DNA from: JAVJRN01 sp040218415
Lineage (GTDB): Bacteria > Bacteroidota > Bacteroidia > Cytophagales > Cyclobacteriaceae
Assembly: GCA_040218415.1 (NCBI GenBank)
Contig: JAVJRN010000060.1
Location: 62,001 to 126,000, forward strand
Direction: 5' to 3'
DNA length: 64,000 nt
Position numbers and translations under genes: made by a program. Positions within the stretch are counted from its first letter, which is position 1. Each line of letters starts with the position of its first letter. Under the pieces are notes generated by a model. That model saw only the letters and a list, made by a program, of their open reading frames with translations. It was not told the DNA's origin and did no database searches. Positions 45,053 to 55,200 of the stretch are shown here, piece by piece.

Positions 45053-45309
45053 TATTTATAGTGAAATCGACAGGCTAAAATGATTATTTCCCCTTCAAAA
45101 GCTTGATAAACAAGTCTGTGTTCTTGATTGATCCTTCGACTCCAAGAGCCAGATTTATCGAACTTCAAAGGTTCAGGTTTCCCAATACCGTCAAATGGGG
45201 TTCTTGATATTTCTTTGATCAATTGGTTAACCCTTTTGTGTAGTATTTTATCATTTTGCTGCCAGTATTGATAATCTTCCCAACCAATAGGCGTAAATGA
45301 TATGTTCAT
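45052..45309 (-). CDS. yoeB: YoeB-family toxin (ribosome-dependent mRNA interferase)
   Basis: 85 residues, the family length. The catalytic residues of E. coli YoeB are all at the same numbers: Glu46 (KPEPLK), Arg65 (NQEHRLVY), His83-Tyr84 at the C-terminus (RFHYK). It cleaves mRNA in the ribosomal A site. The start overlaps the antitoxin stop by 4 bp (ATGA), and the stop overlaps the start of the SpoU methyltransferase gene. Confidence 0.93.
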   Translation of the reverse strand: MNISFTPIGWEDYQYWQQNDKILHKRVNQLIKEISRTPFDGIGKPEPLKFDKSGSWSRRINQEHRLVYQAFEGEIIILACRFHYK

Positions 45310-45569
45310 CCTATGCCCAATTCTAGCATTGACTTTTTGACTAACTCTTTACTTTTCGCTTGCGCCATAGATTTCGTTAATCGCTCAGCATTTGCTGGGG
45401 TTGACAACAAATATGCGGTTTCTTTCAACGACTCATAATCTTCCAATGCCATTATAACCATGTCCTTATTATCCTTTCTGCCAACAATAAGGATGTCGTG
45501 GTTTTCATAAGTCTCATCGAGTTTTGACTTGAGATTTTTCCGCAGGTCTGTTAGAGTCGTCGTTTTCAT
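45306..45569 (-). CDS. yefM: YefM/Phd-family antitoxin
   Basis: 87 residues from the ATG at 45569 (MKTTTLTDLRKNLKSKLDE), the typical Phd/YefM start; the frame upstream to 45605 is not family-like. The N-terminal DNA-binding fold (DILIVGRKDNKDMVIMALEDYESL) is followed by a flexible C-terminal toxin-binding tail. It neutralises YoeB and represses the operon. It is the first gene of a three-gene unit yefM-yoeB-spoU. Confidence 0.9.
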   Translation of the reverse strand: MKTTTLTDLRKNLKSKLDETYENHDILIVGRKDNKDMVIMALEDYESLKETAYLLSTPANAERLTKSMAQAKSKELVKKSMLELGIG

Positions 45570-45690
45570 TTTATGTACAAGATGTGATACATATAAATGT
45601 AACAATAATATTATAAAAGGTTAGATAGACCAGAAGTATTTGGTCGTTATTATCTTGCCAGTCTTTTCAAAAATACCACCAAAATAACCG

Positions 45691-48288
45691 ATGGCGAAAT
45701 CCACAAAACCTGCCGAAACTCCTTTGATGAAGCAATACAATGCTATCAAAGCCAAACACCCTGGCGCTTTGTTGTTATTCAGGGTGGGTGATTTTTATGA
45801 GACTTTCGGGGAGGATGCCATCAAGGCCAGTAAAATTCTCGATATCGTATTGACCAAGCGAGCCAATGGATCGGCCTCCCATATCGAGTTGGCGGGTTTT
45901 CCTCATCATTCGTTGGATACTTATTTGCCAAAATTGGTGCGTGCGGGTAATCGAGTGGCCATTTGCGATCAATTAGAAGACCCAAAATCTGTGAAAGGAA
46001 TTGTGAAAAGAGGCGTTACCGAATTGGTGACACCTGGCCTTTCGCTCAATGATAATGTACTCGACCAAAAGAAAAATAACTTCCTCGCGTCCGTACATTA
46101 TGACAAAGAGATCGTAGGCTTATCCATGCTCGACCTTTCTACCGGTGAATTTTTGGTGGCGCAAGGTGGTGACGCTTATATAGACAAGCTGATCCAAAGT
46201 TTTCAACCATCAGAGTTCATTTTTTCGAAGGAAGCCAAAGCCAGATTCCGATATTTTGAAAATAACAACTTCGCTTTAGACGAATGGATTTTCAGCCGCA
46301 CTTTTGGTTACGAAAAGTTGATCAAACATTTCAAAACTCCCAATCTAAAAGGATTCGGGGTGGAAGAAATGGAAGCGGCCATCATCGCCGCAGGTGCTGT
46401 GCTGCATTACTTGGAAGAAACTGCTCATAACCACATCGAACATGTTGGCAATATTTCTCGCATTGATGAAAATCAGTTTGTGTGGATGGACAAGTTTACC
46501 ATTCGCAACCTCGAACTGGTCAATCCTTCACAGCCAGATGGGCAATCATTGATTGAGGTTATTGATCGCACGATTACCTCCATGGGTAGTCGAATGCTGC
46601 GCCGATGGATGGTTCTGCCGTTGAAAGATAAAGACCAGATAGAAAAACGGCAAGACTTGGTGGAAGGCTTGATGGAACAAGAAGATGCTTTAACCCAGAT
46701 AGAACATCGGCTCAAAGAGATCAAAGATCTGGAGCGGCTAAGCTCTAAAGTGGCCACTGCGCGTATCAACCCCAGAGAACTCAATCAACTCAAATCGAGC
46801 CTCGCACAAATAGCTCCGTTGAAAAAGCTCCTCGGCAGCCTAAACAATGAAGGTGCCGAAAACCTACGGAAGCATCTGGATGAATTTGAAGAAATCATTG
46901 CCCTTTTTGAAGCTCAACTGAAAGAGGAAGTACCGCTCAATGCAAGTCAGGGAGGCGTGATCAAAAAAGGAGTAGACGAAGAACTAGATGAGTATAGAAC
47001 CATTGCCTTTTCGGGAAAAGATTACCTCCGAGGTATACAGGAACGAGAAAGTGCAGCCACTGGTATCTCGTCATTAAAAATAGCCTACAACAAGGTTTTC
47101 GGATATTATCTTGAAGTATCCAACACGCACAAGGACAAAGTACCCGAGACTTGGATTCGAAAACAAACGCTCGTAAATGCGGAGCGATATATTACCGAAG
47201 AGCTGAAAGTATATGAGGAGAAAATATTGAAAGCTGAGGTTGAGATTTTTCAAATCGAGTTTCGATTATACCAAGAGATGGTGGTAAAGGCCAGTCGATG
47301 GATAGAGAAAATTCAAAAAACGGCCAAAGCTGTGGCTACTTTAGATTGTCTGGTATCCTTTGCGCTGGTCGCCAAACAACAACATTATGTTCGCCCTACT
47401 TTGTCGGATGGCAAAGAGCTTGACATCAAAGGCGGTCGTCATCCAGTGATTGAGCAAAACTTGCCTCCTGAGGAAGATTACGTGCCCAATGATGTTTTTC
47501 TGGATGATGAAAGCCAGCAGATCATTATCATCACCGGCCCAAATATGGCGGGTAAGTCGGCATTGCTCAGGCAAGTGGCGCTGATCACGATACTTGCACA
47601 AATCGGCTCCTTCGTGCCGGCCGGATATGCGCGAGTGGGGATTGTTGACAAAGTATTTACCCGTGTAGGTGCTTCGGATAATCTTTCGCGCGGAGAATCG
47701 ACCTTTATGGTGGAAATGACCGAAACGGCGAGTATTCTCAATAACCTTAGCGATCGGTCTTTGGTCTTGATGGATGAAATAGGGCGTGGCACAAGCACTT
47801 ACGATGGTATTTCCATTGCCTGGTCTATTGTGGAGTTTTTGCATCATTCAGGAAAAGGAGCCAAAACCCTTTTCGCTACACATTATCATGAACTCAATGA
47901 GTTGACGAAGGATCTTCCACGAGTGAAAAACTTCAACGTTTCCGTGAAAGAGCTCAACGATAAAGTTGTCTTTTTGCGAAAGCTACAGCCAGGAGGAAGC
48001 GAACATAGTTTTGGGATACATGTGGCTCAAATGGCGGGAATGCCCAACAAGATTGTGATTCGTGCCAATGAGATTCTCAAGCATTTGGAAAAAGACAAGC
48101 TTTCTGAGAAAGAGAAACAAAAACTGAGCGAACTTCCCAGTACGCAATTTCAACTCAACCTTTTTGAAAGCGACCCGCGCTTTGAGCAAGTATTGAAAAT
48201 ACTGAGAGAAGCGGATATCAATACCATTTCTCCGGTGGAGGCTTTGCTCAAGCTCAATGAGATGCAAAGCTTGATGAAAGGGAAATAG
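45691..48288 (+). CDS. mutS: DNA mismatch repair protein MutS
   Basis: 865 residues, full length. The mismatch-binding Phe-x-Glu motif is in GDFYETF (~33-39). ATPase: Walker A GPNMAGKS (~617), GESTFMVEM signature and Walker B LVLMDEIGRGTSTYDG (~690), with ATHYHEL after it. The C-terminal helix-turn-helix dimer region is present. The stop is adjacent (0 bp) to the convergent lipoprotein gene. A single-gene transcript starting in the gap after the divergent toxin-antitoxin unit is likely. Confidence 0.97.
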   Translation: MAKSTKPAETPLMKQYNAIKAKHPGALLLFRVGDFYETFGEDAIKASKILDIVLTKRANGSASHIELAGFPHHSLDTYLPKLVRAGNRVAICDQLEDPKSVKGIVKRGVTELVTPGLSLNDNVLDQKKNNFLASVHYDKEIVGLSMLDLSTGEFLVAQGGDAYIDKLIQSFQPSEFIFSKEAKARFRYFENNNFALDEWIFSRTFGYEKLIKHFKTPNLKGFGVEEMEAAIIAAGAVLHYLEETAHNHIEHVGNISRIDENQFVWMDKFTIRNLELVNPSQPDGQSLIEVIDRTITSMGSRMLRRWMVLPLKDKDQIEKRQDLVEGLMEQEDALTQIEHRLKEIKDLERLSSKVATARINPRELNQLKSSLAQIAPLKKLLGSLNNEGAENLRKHLDEFEEIIALFEAQLKEEVPLNASQGGVIKKGVDEELDEYRTIAFSGKDYLRGIQERESAATGISSLKIAYNKVFGYYLEVSNTHKDKVPETWIRKQTLVNAERYITEELKVYEEKILKAEVEIFQIEFRLYQEMVVKASRWIEKIQKTAKAVATLDCLVSFALVAKQQHYVRPTLSDGKELDIKGGRHPVIEQNLPPEEDYVPNDVFLDDESQQIIIITGPNMAGKSALLRQVALITILAQIGSFVPAGYARVGIVDKVFTRVGASDNLSRGESTFMVEMTETASILNNLSDRSLVLMDEIGRGTSTYDGISIAWSIVEFLHHSGKGAKTLFATHYHELNELTKDLPRVKNFNVSVKELNDKVVFLRKLQPGGSEHSFGIHVAQMAGMPNKIVIRANEILKHLEKDKLSEKEKQKLSELPSTQFQLNLFESDPRFEQVLKILREADINTISPVEALLKLNEMQSLMKGK

Positions 48289-49104
48289 CTATTTTTGATA
48301 TTTAAAAAATGGCACCTTTTGTGCCTCGCCCATCTCACTCAATGTGAAAAATGAATCTCCGCCTAGCGACCAACAAATTGCTTCGCCCTGAATTTCTTTT
48401 TTATACCTGACCTTTTGGGGTCGCTTCTTCGTGATCATTTTGGCAATACTGATTTTAGGTTTTGCCGACCATAAAAAGGTACGCCAGTAGTTTTTTATCA
48501 AAACATCTCCTTCTGGAGAAATATCTCCGCCAGTGAAATACGTGTGGTTGATTCTACCCAAAGAGCGAATGGACTGATGACCTTCTATAAATGGAAACTG
48601 GTAAAGATGCGTTCGGAGCTCTCGCTTGGTGACGAGCACCAATTGCTGACTTTTGGGGTCAAACATCAAGGTTTCTGCATCTCGTGCACCTTCTTCATAC
48701 ACCAGATTCATCTTCGTTGCTTCTATGCTGGTCTGTCCAAAGTCCGGTTCTACTACTTTATATATCTGAATGGTGTCTCTTTTGGCCTGATTGTCGCCAA
48801 TATCACCAATGTATATGACGCCATTGGCAGGATCCAAAGCCAGCGCTTCCCAATCGTAATTTTGCGCATTGTTCACAGTGATGGTAGCTACAAGTGCTCC
48901 ATTCGCGTTGATCAAATATAAATTGGGCGCATCGCCACTGTCATTGATGACCCAAAAATGATCCTTATGCTTCACGGATGGCACTATTCCGCTTATTTCG
49001 TTGAGCGATGGCTCGTGAACCGAACCGATGGCTTGACGCTGATAAGCGAGCTTACAAGAGGATAAACAGATGATGGTGAAAAGGAGATAAGTCGTGTATT
49101 TCAT
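48289..49104 (-). CDS. Lipoprotein with beta-propeller-like repeats, unknown function
   Basis: 271 residues from the ATG at 49104, chosen because the lipoprotein signal (TTYLLFTIICLSSC) follows; the frame extends to 49128 without support. The body has propeller-type motifs (HFWVINDSGDAPNLYLIN, NYDWEALALD, GVIYIGDIGDN, GDISPEGDVLIKNY) similar to proteins of the SdiA-regulated/phytase-like esterase group. No catalytic assignment is possible. It converges on mutS without a spacer. Confidence 0.75.
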   Translation of the reverse strand: MKYTTYLLFTIICLSSCKLAYQRQAIGSVHEPSLNEISGIVPSVKHKDHFWVINDSGDAPNLYLINANGALVATITVNNAQNYDWEALALDPANGVIYIGDIGDNQAKRDTIQIYKVVEPDFGQTSIEATKMNLVYEEGARDAETLMFDPKSQQLVLVTKRELRTHLYQFPFIEGHQSIRSLGRINHTYFTGGDISPEGDVLIKNYWRTFLWSAKPKISIAKMITKKRPQKVRYKKEIQGEAICWSLGGDSFFTLSEMGEAQKVPFFKYQK

Positions 49105-49155
49105 CGAAGTGATTAAAGAAGTGCACAATCTAGAAAAATAATTTTAGCAGAGGCG

Positions 49156-49185
49156 TTGTATAATTATAAGCTTACGTTAAATTTG
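49156..49185 (+). promoter_or_regulatory. Putative promoter of the tRNA-Gly gene
   Basis: TTG at 49156-49158, 19 bp, TAAATTTG at 49178-49185, matching the Bacteroidota promoter consensus and placed about 57 bp before the mature tRNA. Confidence 0.5.
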
Positions 49186-49186
49186 C

Positions 49187-49227
49187 AATCCTTTTGGACG
49201 GAAAGGAACATAAGAATCCTTTTGGAC
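49187..49227. repeat. Imperfect 28-bp tandem direct repeat before tRNA-Gly
   Basis: AATCCTTTTGGAC occurs at 49187-49199 and 49215-49227. The intervening segment and the segment after the second copy are also similar (GAAAGGAACATAAG and AAAAAGAACAATAAG). The repeat lies in the predicted 5' leader of the tRNA. Confidence 0.6.
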
Positions 49228-49242
49228 AAAAAAGAACAATAA

Positions 49243-49318
<76 letters not shown>

Positions 49319-49320
49319 AG

Positions 49321-49347
49321 TCCCGCTCAATGCGGGATTTATTTTTT
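49321..49347 (+). terminator. Terminator after tRNA-Gly
   Basis: TCCCGC, loop TCAAT, GCGGGA, then a T-rich run (TTTATTTTTT). Confidence 0.85.
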
Positions 49348-49367
49348 ATAGTCTACTATAATGGCAT

Positions 49368-49452
49368 GCCTCGGTGGTGGAATTGGTAGACACGCAGGAC
49401 TTAAAATCCTGTGACCGTTTAGGTCGTGCGGGTTCAAGTCCCGCCCGAGGTA
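49368..49452 (+). tRNA. tRNA-Leu (UAA anticodon)
   Basis: An 85-nt class II tRNA: acceptor GCCTCGG/CCGAGGT, D-arm TGGTGGAATTGGTAGACAC, anticodon loop with TAA (CTTAAAA), long variable arm (TGACCGTTTAGGTCGT), T-arm GGTTCAAGTCC. CCA is not encoded. It forms the left border of the defence island. Confidence 0.95.
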
Positions 49453-49457
49453 CAATC

Positions 49458-49487
49458 AAGCAACTCTTTTAGGGTTGCTTTTTTTGT
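49458..49487 (+). terminator. Terminator after tRNA-Leu
   Basis: AAGCAAC, loop, GTTGCTTTTTTTG: a short stem with seven Ts, immediately behind the tRNA. Confidence 0.8.
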
Positions 49488-49559
49488 GTTTAAGCATTTG
49501 TTAACTCTTATTTTTTAGAAAAAATAGGTAAATTCAAACGCTAACGGTTAAACCTCAGT

Positions 49560-49898
49560 ATGAGTAAACAATTTCTTGTAATAGAATCTGAAATAACCTC
49601 TCGATATCTCTATGATGAGAATTTGGAACGACCTTGGATGATTGATTTTAGTGGAGGCAAGGATTCCATTCTACTACTCCAACTAGTATGGAATATTTTA
49701 CGAAAGATACCATACGAACTAAGAAATAGAAAAATTCATATAGTCTGTAATAATACGCTCGTTGACAATCCAAGGATATTAAGCTTCATTGATAAAACGC
49801 TTCAACATTATAAGGAAGAACTCTTCAAACTTCAAGAAATTAAAGTCCTGATGAAGCGAAAAAGATGGCGCCAGAATGATATGAACACTAGAAATTGA
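49560..49898 (+). pseudogene. DndC N-terminal fragment (phosphorothioation sulfurtransferase remnant)
   Basis: 112 residues. The PP-loop SGGKDS lies in PWMIDFSGGKDSILLLQL near residue 32, followed by NNTLVDNPRILSFIDKTL. This is the characteristic start of DndC, the PAPS-reductase-like subunit that helps insert sulfur into the DNA backbone. Intact DndC has roughly 500 residues with Fe-S Cys further on; none of that remains, and the frame ends after a basic tail (KRKRWRQND). Read as a truncated relic directly behind tRNA-Leu. Confidence 0.75.
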
Positions 49899-49915
49899 TG
49901 CTTTTTTAAATACTC

Positions 49916-50254
49916 ATGAAAAAAGTTACTGCTAAATATCTGAAGAAATTCAAAAAGTTACGTGTGGATCGTTCTCACGAAACTGCTCCCCACATAATTA
50001 CTTCTAGTGAGAGTTTGGACGATACTGTATCGAATGGCATTGCGCTCTGCCCAAACCTCCATCGAGCGTTTGATCGAGGGTTGATCACCATCACTCCTGA
50101 TTTTGAAGTTCTAATTTCTGATGAATTTATAGAAGAAGGGTTCTACTCGATCCATCAGTTTGCTGGTTGTAAAGTCAATCTGCCGCAGGATAAAAAATGT
50201 TGGCCGAGTCGAGAGAATTTGGAGTGGCACAAAGTTAACGTTTTTAGACATTGA
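49916..50254 (+). pseudogene. HNH endonuclease C-terminal fragment
   Basis: 112 residues, of which ~25-65 match the C-terminal half of an HNH_2-type domain: APHIITSSESLDDTVSNG, then IALCPNLHRAFDRGLITI. The N-terminal half of the HNH motif with the first metal or Cys pair, and any recognition domain, are missing. I therefore read it as debris. It is not the same sequence as the complete HNH enzyme at 57179, so it comes from another nuclease gene. Its TGA overlaps the TTG start of jetA. Confidence 0.65.
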
Positions 50255-51711
50255 TTGACGTCACAAAAATATCGGACATTCTAATTAACTCCCCTAGTGT
50301 TGAGCTTCTCAAACTTAGAAATAGGGAGGCAATTATCGTTTTTCTGATGAACACCTTCTCTAATCAGAAAACAACAATATCCTCTGAAGCAATTCATGCC
50401 CAACTCGCTGACTACCTAGAATTCAGGCAAATTGAAAACGATGAAGAAAATGAAGTAGAGGTTATTGACACTTATGAAATTAAAGCAAAGAAGTTTATAC
50501 AGCATTGGACAAACAAGGGATTCTTGACAAATTATCAGGATGAAAGAGGAGATATCTTTTATGAACTTTCTTCACATTCCAGTAAAACCATAGACTGGCT
50601 GACCAGCTTAAAAAAGGAAGAATATGTTGGAACAGAATCTAAATTCAAAAATATCTTCAGTCAGCTTCAAGAGCTTGTAGAATTCTCTAGTGATGACGCT
50701 GAAAAACGAATTCAATTATTAGAAGACAAAAAGCTAGAAATAGAACAACAAATTCAGAGAATCAAAATTGGAGATGATGTCAAAGTATTCGAGGAGTTCG
50801 AAATCGTACCTCGTTTCAATCAACTCAATCAATCTGCTAAGGAATTGCTTTCTGACTTCAAGGAAGTAGAGGACAATTTCAAGGAAATCACTAAAGTCAT
50901 CTATCAAAAACACACCGATGGAAGCCTTACAAAGAGTGATATTCTTGAATTTACCTTCGAGGCACTTGATGAGCTTAAAGAAAGCCAACAAGGCAAAAGT
51001 TTTTACGCTTTTTGGTCATTCCTTTTGAATCCTGATTTGCAGCAGCAATGGGAAAGGCTAACTAAGGACTTATTCTCAACATTGGAGGAAAAAGGTATCG
51101 AAACGAACGATCTGTTTCTGAAGGGAATGAAAAGGCATCTCCATAATTCGGGGCAAAAAGTATATAAAGCCAATGATAAAATGGCTGATAAACTAAGCAG
51201 AATAATAAGGGAAAGTGAAGCTTCAAAATCAGAAGCTACAAAGAACACAATTCTCGAAATAAAGAAATCCTTAATTGAAATAAGTAAAACAAAGCAACGT
51301 CCTAACATTTCATTTGAACTTGAGACGGATTTTGACATCAATATCCCCTTTGAGAGAAAAATCACCTTAGAGCAAACGGAGGAACAAGTCTATAATGGTA
51401 GACCAACCTTAGCATCTGAGGACATAACTCAATCCAGTTATTTGAGTAAACTCTTTTTGCAATCCTCAATTGACAAGGAGTTACTTCGGAAGCGAGTACT
51501 TGAAATATTGAAAGTTAAAAATCAAACAACAATTCAGGAAGTGATAGATAGTTCAGGAGGAATAGAAAAAGGGCTTCCCGAACTTTTTGGATACATCAGT
51601 ATTGCAAAAGAATTCAAGTACACTATCAATTCAAATCGAGTACATAGCGTAAACTTTAATAGTGAACTCAACAAATCGATCCAAATACCTGAAATCATTA
51701 TTACCAAATGA
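50251..51711 (+). CDS. jetA: Wadjet subunit JetA (DUF3375, kleisin-like)
   Basis: 486 residues. The family start pattern is visible: NSPSVELLKLRNREAIIVFLMNTF, with winged-helix regions and long charged helices in the middle (~130-330), as in MukF-like kleisins. JetA bridges the JetC SMC heads in the loop-extruding complex that recognises and cleaves closed circular plasmids. The only start before the conserved N-terminus is TTG at 50251, overlapping the stop of the HNH relic. The stop overlaps jetB (ATGA). Confidence 0.9.
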   Translation: MIDVTKISDILINSPSVELLKLRNREAIIVFLMNTFSNQKTTISSEAIHAQLADYLEFRQIENDEENEVEVIDTYEIKAKKFIQHWTNKGFLTNYQDERGDIFYELSSHSSKTIDWLTSLKKEEYVGTESKFKNIFSQLQELVEFSSDDAEKRIQLLEDKKLEIEQQIQRIKIGDDVKVFEEFEIVPRFNQLNQSAKELLSDFKEVEDNFKEITKVIYQKHTDGSLTKSDILEFTFEALDELKESQQGKSFYAFWSFLLNPDLQQQWERLTKDLFSTLEEKGIETNDLFLKGMKRHLHNSGQKVYKANDKMADKLSRIIRESEASKSEATKNTILEIKKSLIEISKTKQRPNISFELETDFDINIPFERKITLEQTEEQVYNGRPTLASEDITQSSYLSKLFLQSSIDKELLRKRVLEILKVKNQTTIQEVIDSSGGIEKGLPELFGYISIAKEFKYTINSNRVHSVNFNSELNKSIQIPEIIITK

Positions 51712-52292
51712 GGACACTAGAACAACATACAGAACCATATTCACGAGCAATAGTAAAGTTGCTTAAAGGCATTGTAGAAAGAAATTCACCTGAATGGGAA
51801 AATATCGCTAATAATTACCAAATAGAAATTCAGGATTACCTGGCTAAAATAGGCTTGGAACTAATTGTGAAAAAGGATGAAGGTTTTGCTTTTGTCAGGC
51901 AATTAGAGGATGAAGATGGCAGTACTTTGGGATTAATAGTAAGAAGGCAGATAGGCTTTGAGACCTCATTAGTTTTAATTGTCATAAGGCAGAGTTTGGA
52001 AGAATTTGATAGCAACCCTTCACAGTTTCAGAGTGGTGAAAAATTCATAACCGATTCCGAGATTAAAGATGAAATTGAAATGTTCTTACCTGAAACCTTC
52101 AATCGAGTCAAGTTCATCAAAGAATTAGATGGCTATATTAAAAAGATTGTTGAATTGGGATATCTGAAAGAAGTGAGCAAAAAGGAAAATGAAACGAGAT
52201 ATCAAATACATCGAATTATCAAAGAGAAAGTAACACTGGATATCCTTCAAGATTTCAAAAATAAACTACAAGATTATGTGGAGTCTGTTTAG
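51708..52292 (+). CDS. jetB: Wadjet subunit JetB (DUF4194, KITE/MukE-like)
   Basis: 194 residues. It shows the DUF4194 pattern with tandem winged helices (EYLAKIGLELIVKKDEGFAFV-like segment, GLIVRRQIGFETSLVLIVIRQ, FITDSEIKDEIEMFLPE). It is the small KITE subunit that binds the JetA kleisin. ATG start with 4-bp overlap with jetA; its end overlaps jetC by 17 bp. Confidence 0.92.
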   Translation: MRTLEQHTEPYSRAIVKLLKGIVERNSPEWENIANNYQIEIQDYLAKIGLELIVKKDEGFAFVRQLEDEDGSTLGLIVRRQIGFETSLVLIVIRQSLEEFDSNPSQFQSGEKFITDSEIKDEIEMFLPETFNRVKFIKELDGYIKKIVELGYLKEVSKKENETRYQIHRIIKEKVTLDILQDFKNKLQDYVESV

Positions 52293-55200
52293 CACCAGTT
52301 CGGATAAAGCTGGTTTTAGACTTCAATACATGGAGGTTTTTAACTGGGGAACATTTTACAATGACCGTGTTTTTAGAATCCAACCCCAAGGAAATAATTC
52401 GCTACTCACAGGTGCAAATGCCTCAGGAAAAAGCACCTTTATAGATGCGCTTCTCACCTTAATGGTTCCAACCAAAAAAGATAGGTTTTATAATCAGTCT
52501 TCGGGGGTTGAGAAAAAAGGTGACAGAACAGAAGAAACTTATGTACTAGGAAACTATGGAAGCATCCAAAAAGAAGGCGAGTACTCCACATCCACGCAAT
52601 CTTTAAGAGACAAAGGTACTTATTCGGTCATTTTAGCAAGTTTTTCAAACACAGATCAAAAAACAATCACCTTATTTCAGGTCAGGTGGTTTTCTAATGG
52701 AGAGCTAAAAAGAACTTTTGGAATCGCTCATATTGCACTAGAAATTGAAAGCGACTTTAGCCAGTTCGATTCAAAGGGGGTATGGAAAAAGCGACTCGAT
52801 AAAACATACAATTTAAATAGTAACAAACGAAAAGTTGAATTTTTAGATGGACCAACATCATATGCTGAAAGAATCTGGAATCTCTTTGGGATGCGATCGG
52901 TCAATGCGCTGAGTCTCTTTAATCATATTGTTGGAGTGAAAGTTTTGGAGGATTTGGACGAGTTTATCAGGACAAATATGCTTGAAAAGCTAGAACCTGA
53001 AACCGAATTTATTCAACTCAAAGAGAGCTTTCTAACTTTGATGGACGCAAAAACAAACATTGAAAAGGCCAAAGAACAAATTTCTCAACTAACCCCAATT
53101 AATCAGATCGCTATTGAATTGCAGCGAATTCAGATTGAATTAACCAGATTAAATCTTGACAAGGAGGTTGCTGTCTATTGGTTTGCCAAGAAAAATATTG
53201 AGTTGTCAGAGAAAGAATTACAGACTTGTGAAGAGAAACTTTCATATCTAAATGAAGAGCTAAATGAACTGAAATTCAAGGAAGACTCGCTAAAACAAGA
53301 AGAAAGATCTATATCCCTTTCCATTGAAAGAGATGAAGTAGGAGGAAAAATTAAGGAGTTAGAAAAGGAAATTAAGCAACTCGAAAAGAGCCGTGATTTA
53401 AGAAAATCAAAGCTTAATGATTATAACAAACTTGCTCAAAGCCTTGAGTTGAGCATAAACCCCGGAGAAGAAACCTTTCAAACCAATCGAGAGCACTCAA
53501 AACAAAAGAAAGTTGATCTTGAAATAGAAAGATCGGACAAGGATGAAACCCTTCGACTTACAAAAAACGAGCTTGATCGTATTAAAAATGAAATAGAGGA
53601 TAGAATTGAAACAATTAAGTCTCTACAAAAAAACAAGAATAACATACCAACAAGGGTTTCTGAAATCAGAGATGATACTTTGGCACACGTAGGTGCAACC
53701 AAGGAAGAGATTCCCTTTATCGGAGAATTGATCAAGGTGAAAGATGAAGAAACTTTATGGGAATCCTCAATCGAGAAAATCTTTCACAATTTAGCCTTGC
53801 GCCTAATTGTTCCCGAAAGGTATTACGGTAAGGTGAACGAGTACGTGAACCAGACCAACCTTCGAGGTAGAATAATTTATCAGAGATATCAGAAATACAC
53901 TTCTTTGGCAAGCATGAGAAGTGATCTTCCACCTCAAAACTCGCTCTTAAATAAGATTGAATTTAAACCAAAGAACATATACAGTGATTGGTTGGAAGAT
54001 GTATTGACCAAAAACTACAACTACTCATGTGTGAAGGATTTGGAGGACTTTGCGCTTTATGATGAGAAGGCAATCACAAAGGAGGGGTTGATAAAGTTTG
54101 GCAAAGGAAAACACGAGAAAGACGATCGTCCTCATGTCACCAGAAAAGAAAACTATGTGTTAGGGTGGGACAATAAAGAGAAAATAAGTTTACTGAAAAA
54201 CGAGGTTCGAAAATTGCAAGAGGATGAACAGTCTGCCACAAAGAAGGTCCGTTCGATTGAGCAAAACATAAAAGCAATTGACAAGCAGAAGGAAGAGTTT
54301 TCTGACCTTTTTAAGCTGTTCACAAAGTTTGACGACATTGACTGGGAAACCTTCGCTTTAGAAATTCAGGATAAGGAAAGTCAAAAAAGCACTTTGGAGA
54401 AGACGAATAATAGAGTAAAAGAGCTTCAGAATCAATTGACGGAAGTGCAGGAGCGATTGACGAATCTGACCAACATTGAAATTGGCAGCAAGAATAGAGA
54501 AATCTACGATCAGGAAGCCAATATAAAGCTGATTAGAGAAGGTCTTGAAAAAAGTCGTGTTCTCATTGATCCTTTGGGAGAACGTGATACCAAATCATTT
54601 GAACTGAAATATCCCAATTTATCTGAGGTAGATTTTCAAAGTATCAAAAGGACAGAGAGCAATTTCCAACAGGAAATATCAAGGGAAGTATCAACCCTTG
54701 AGACAGACAGAAGAAAAAATGAAGATGAAGTAAAACTTAAAATCAATGCATTTAAGCAACCTACCGAAGAAATAACAAATAAGTTTAAGGACTGGCGCTC
54801 AGATGTCAACAGCCTTCCTGAGTCGATCAACCTGGATTTGATAAGTGAATATCAAGATTTCTTGCAGAGGTTAACCGAGGACAATCTCCCGAAGTTCGAA
54901 AAGAAGTTCAATGACTATTTACAGGAAACCATTACTGGAAAAATTGGAAATTTCCGAATTTTCTTTACAGATTGGGCTGATTCTATTAAGGAAAACATCA
55001 ATAGGTTAAATGACTCATTAAGTGAAATAGCTTTTAAAAGCAATCCCAATACTTATATTCAATTAGTCGCATCAAACAAAGTCAATCAGGAAATAAGTGA
55101 ATTCAGAAGTTTATTAGAAAATGCCATGCCTAATATAAGAGAATTGGATTCAGTCGTAGACGGACGCAAAAAACACTTCAATAATCATATTGTGCCATTA

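Noticed and set aside
47341..47847. 168-codon frame antisense to mutS
   Set aside because: Shadow of a strongly conserved coding region; composition not protein-like.
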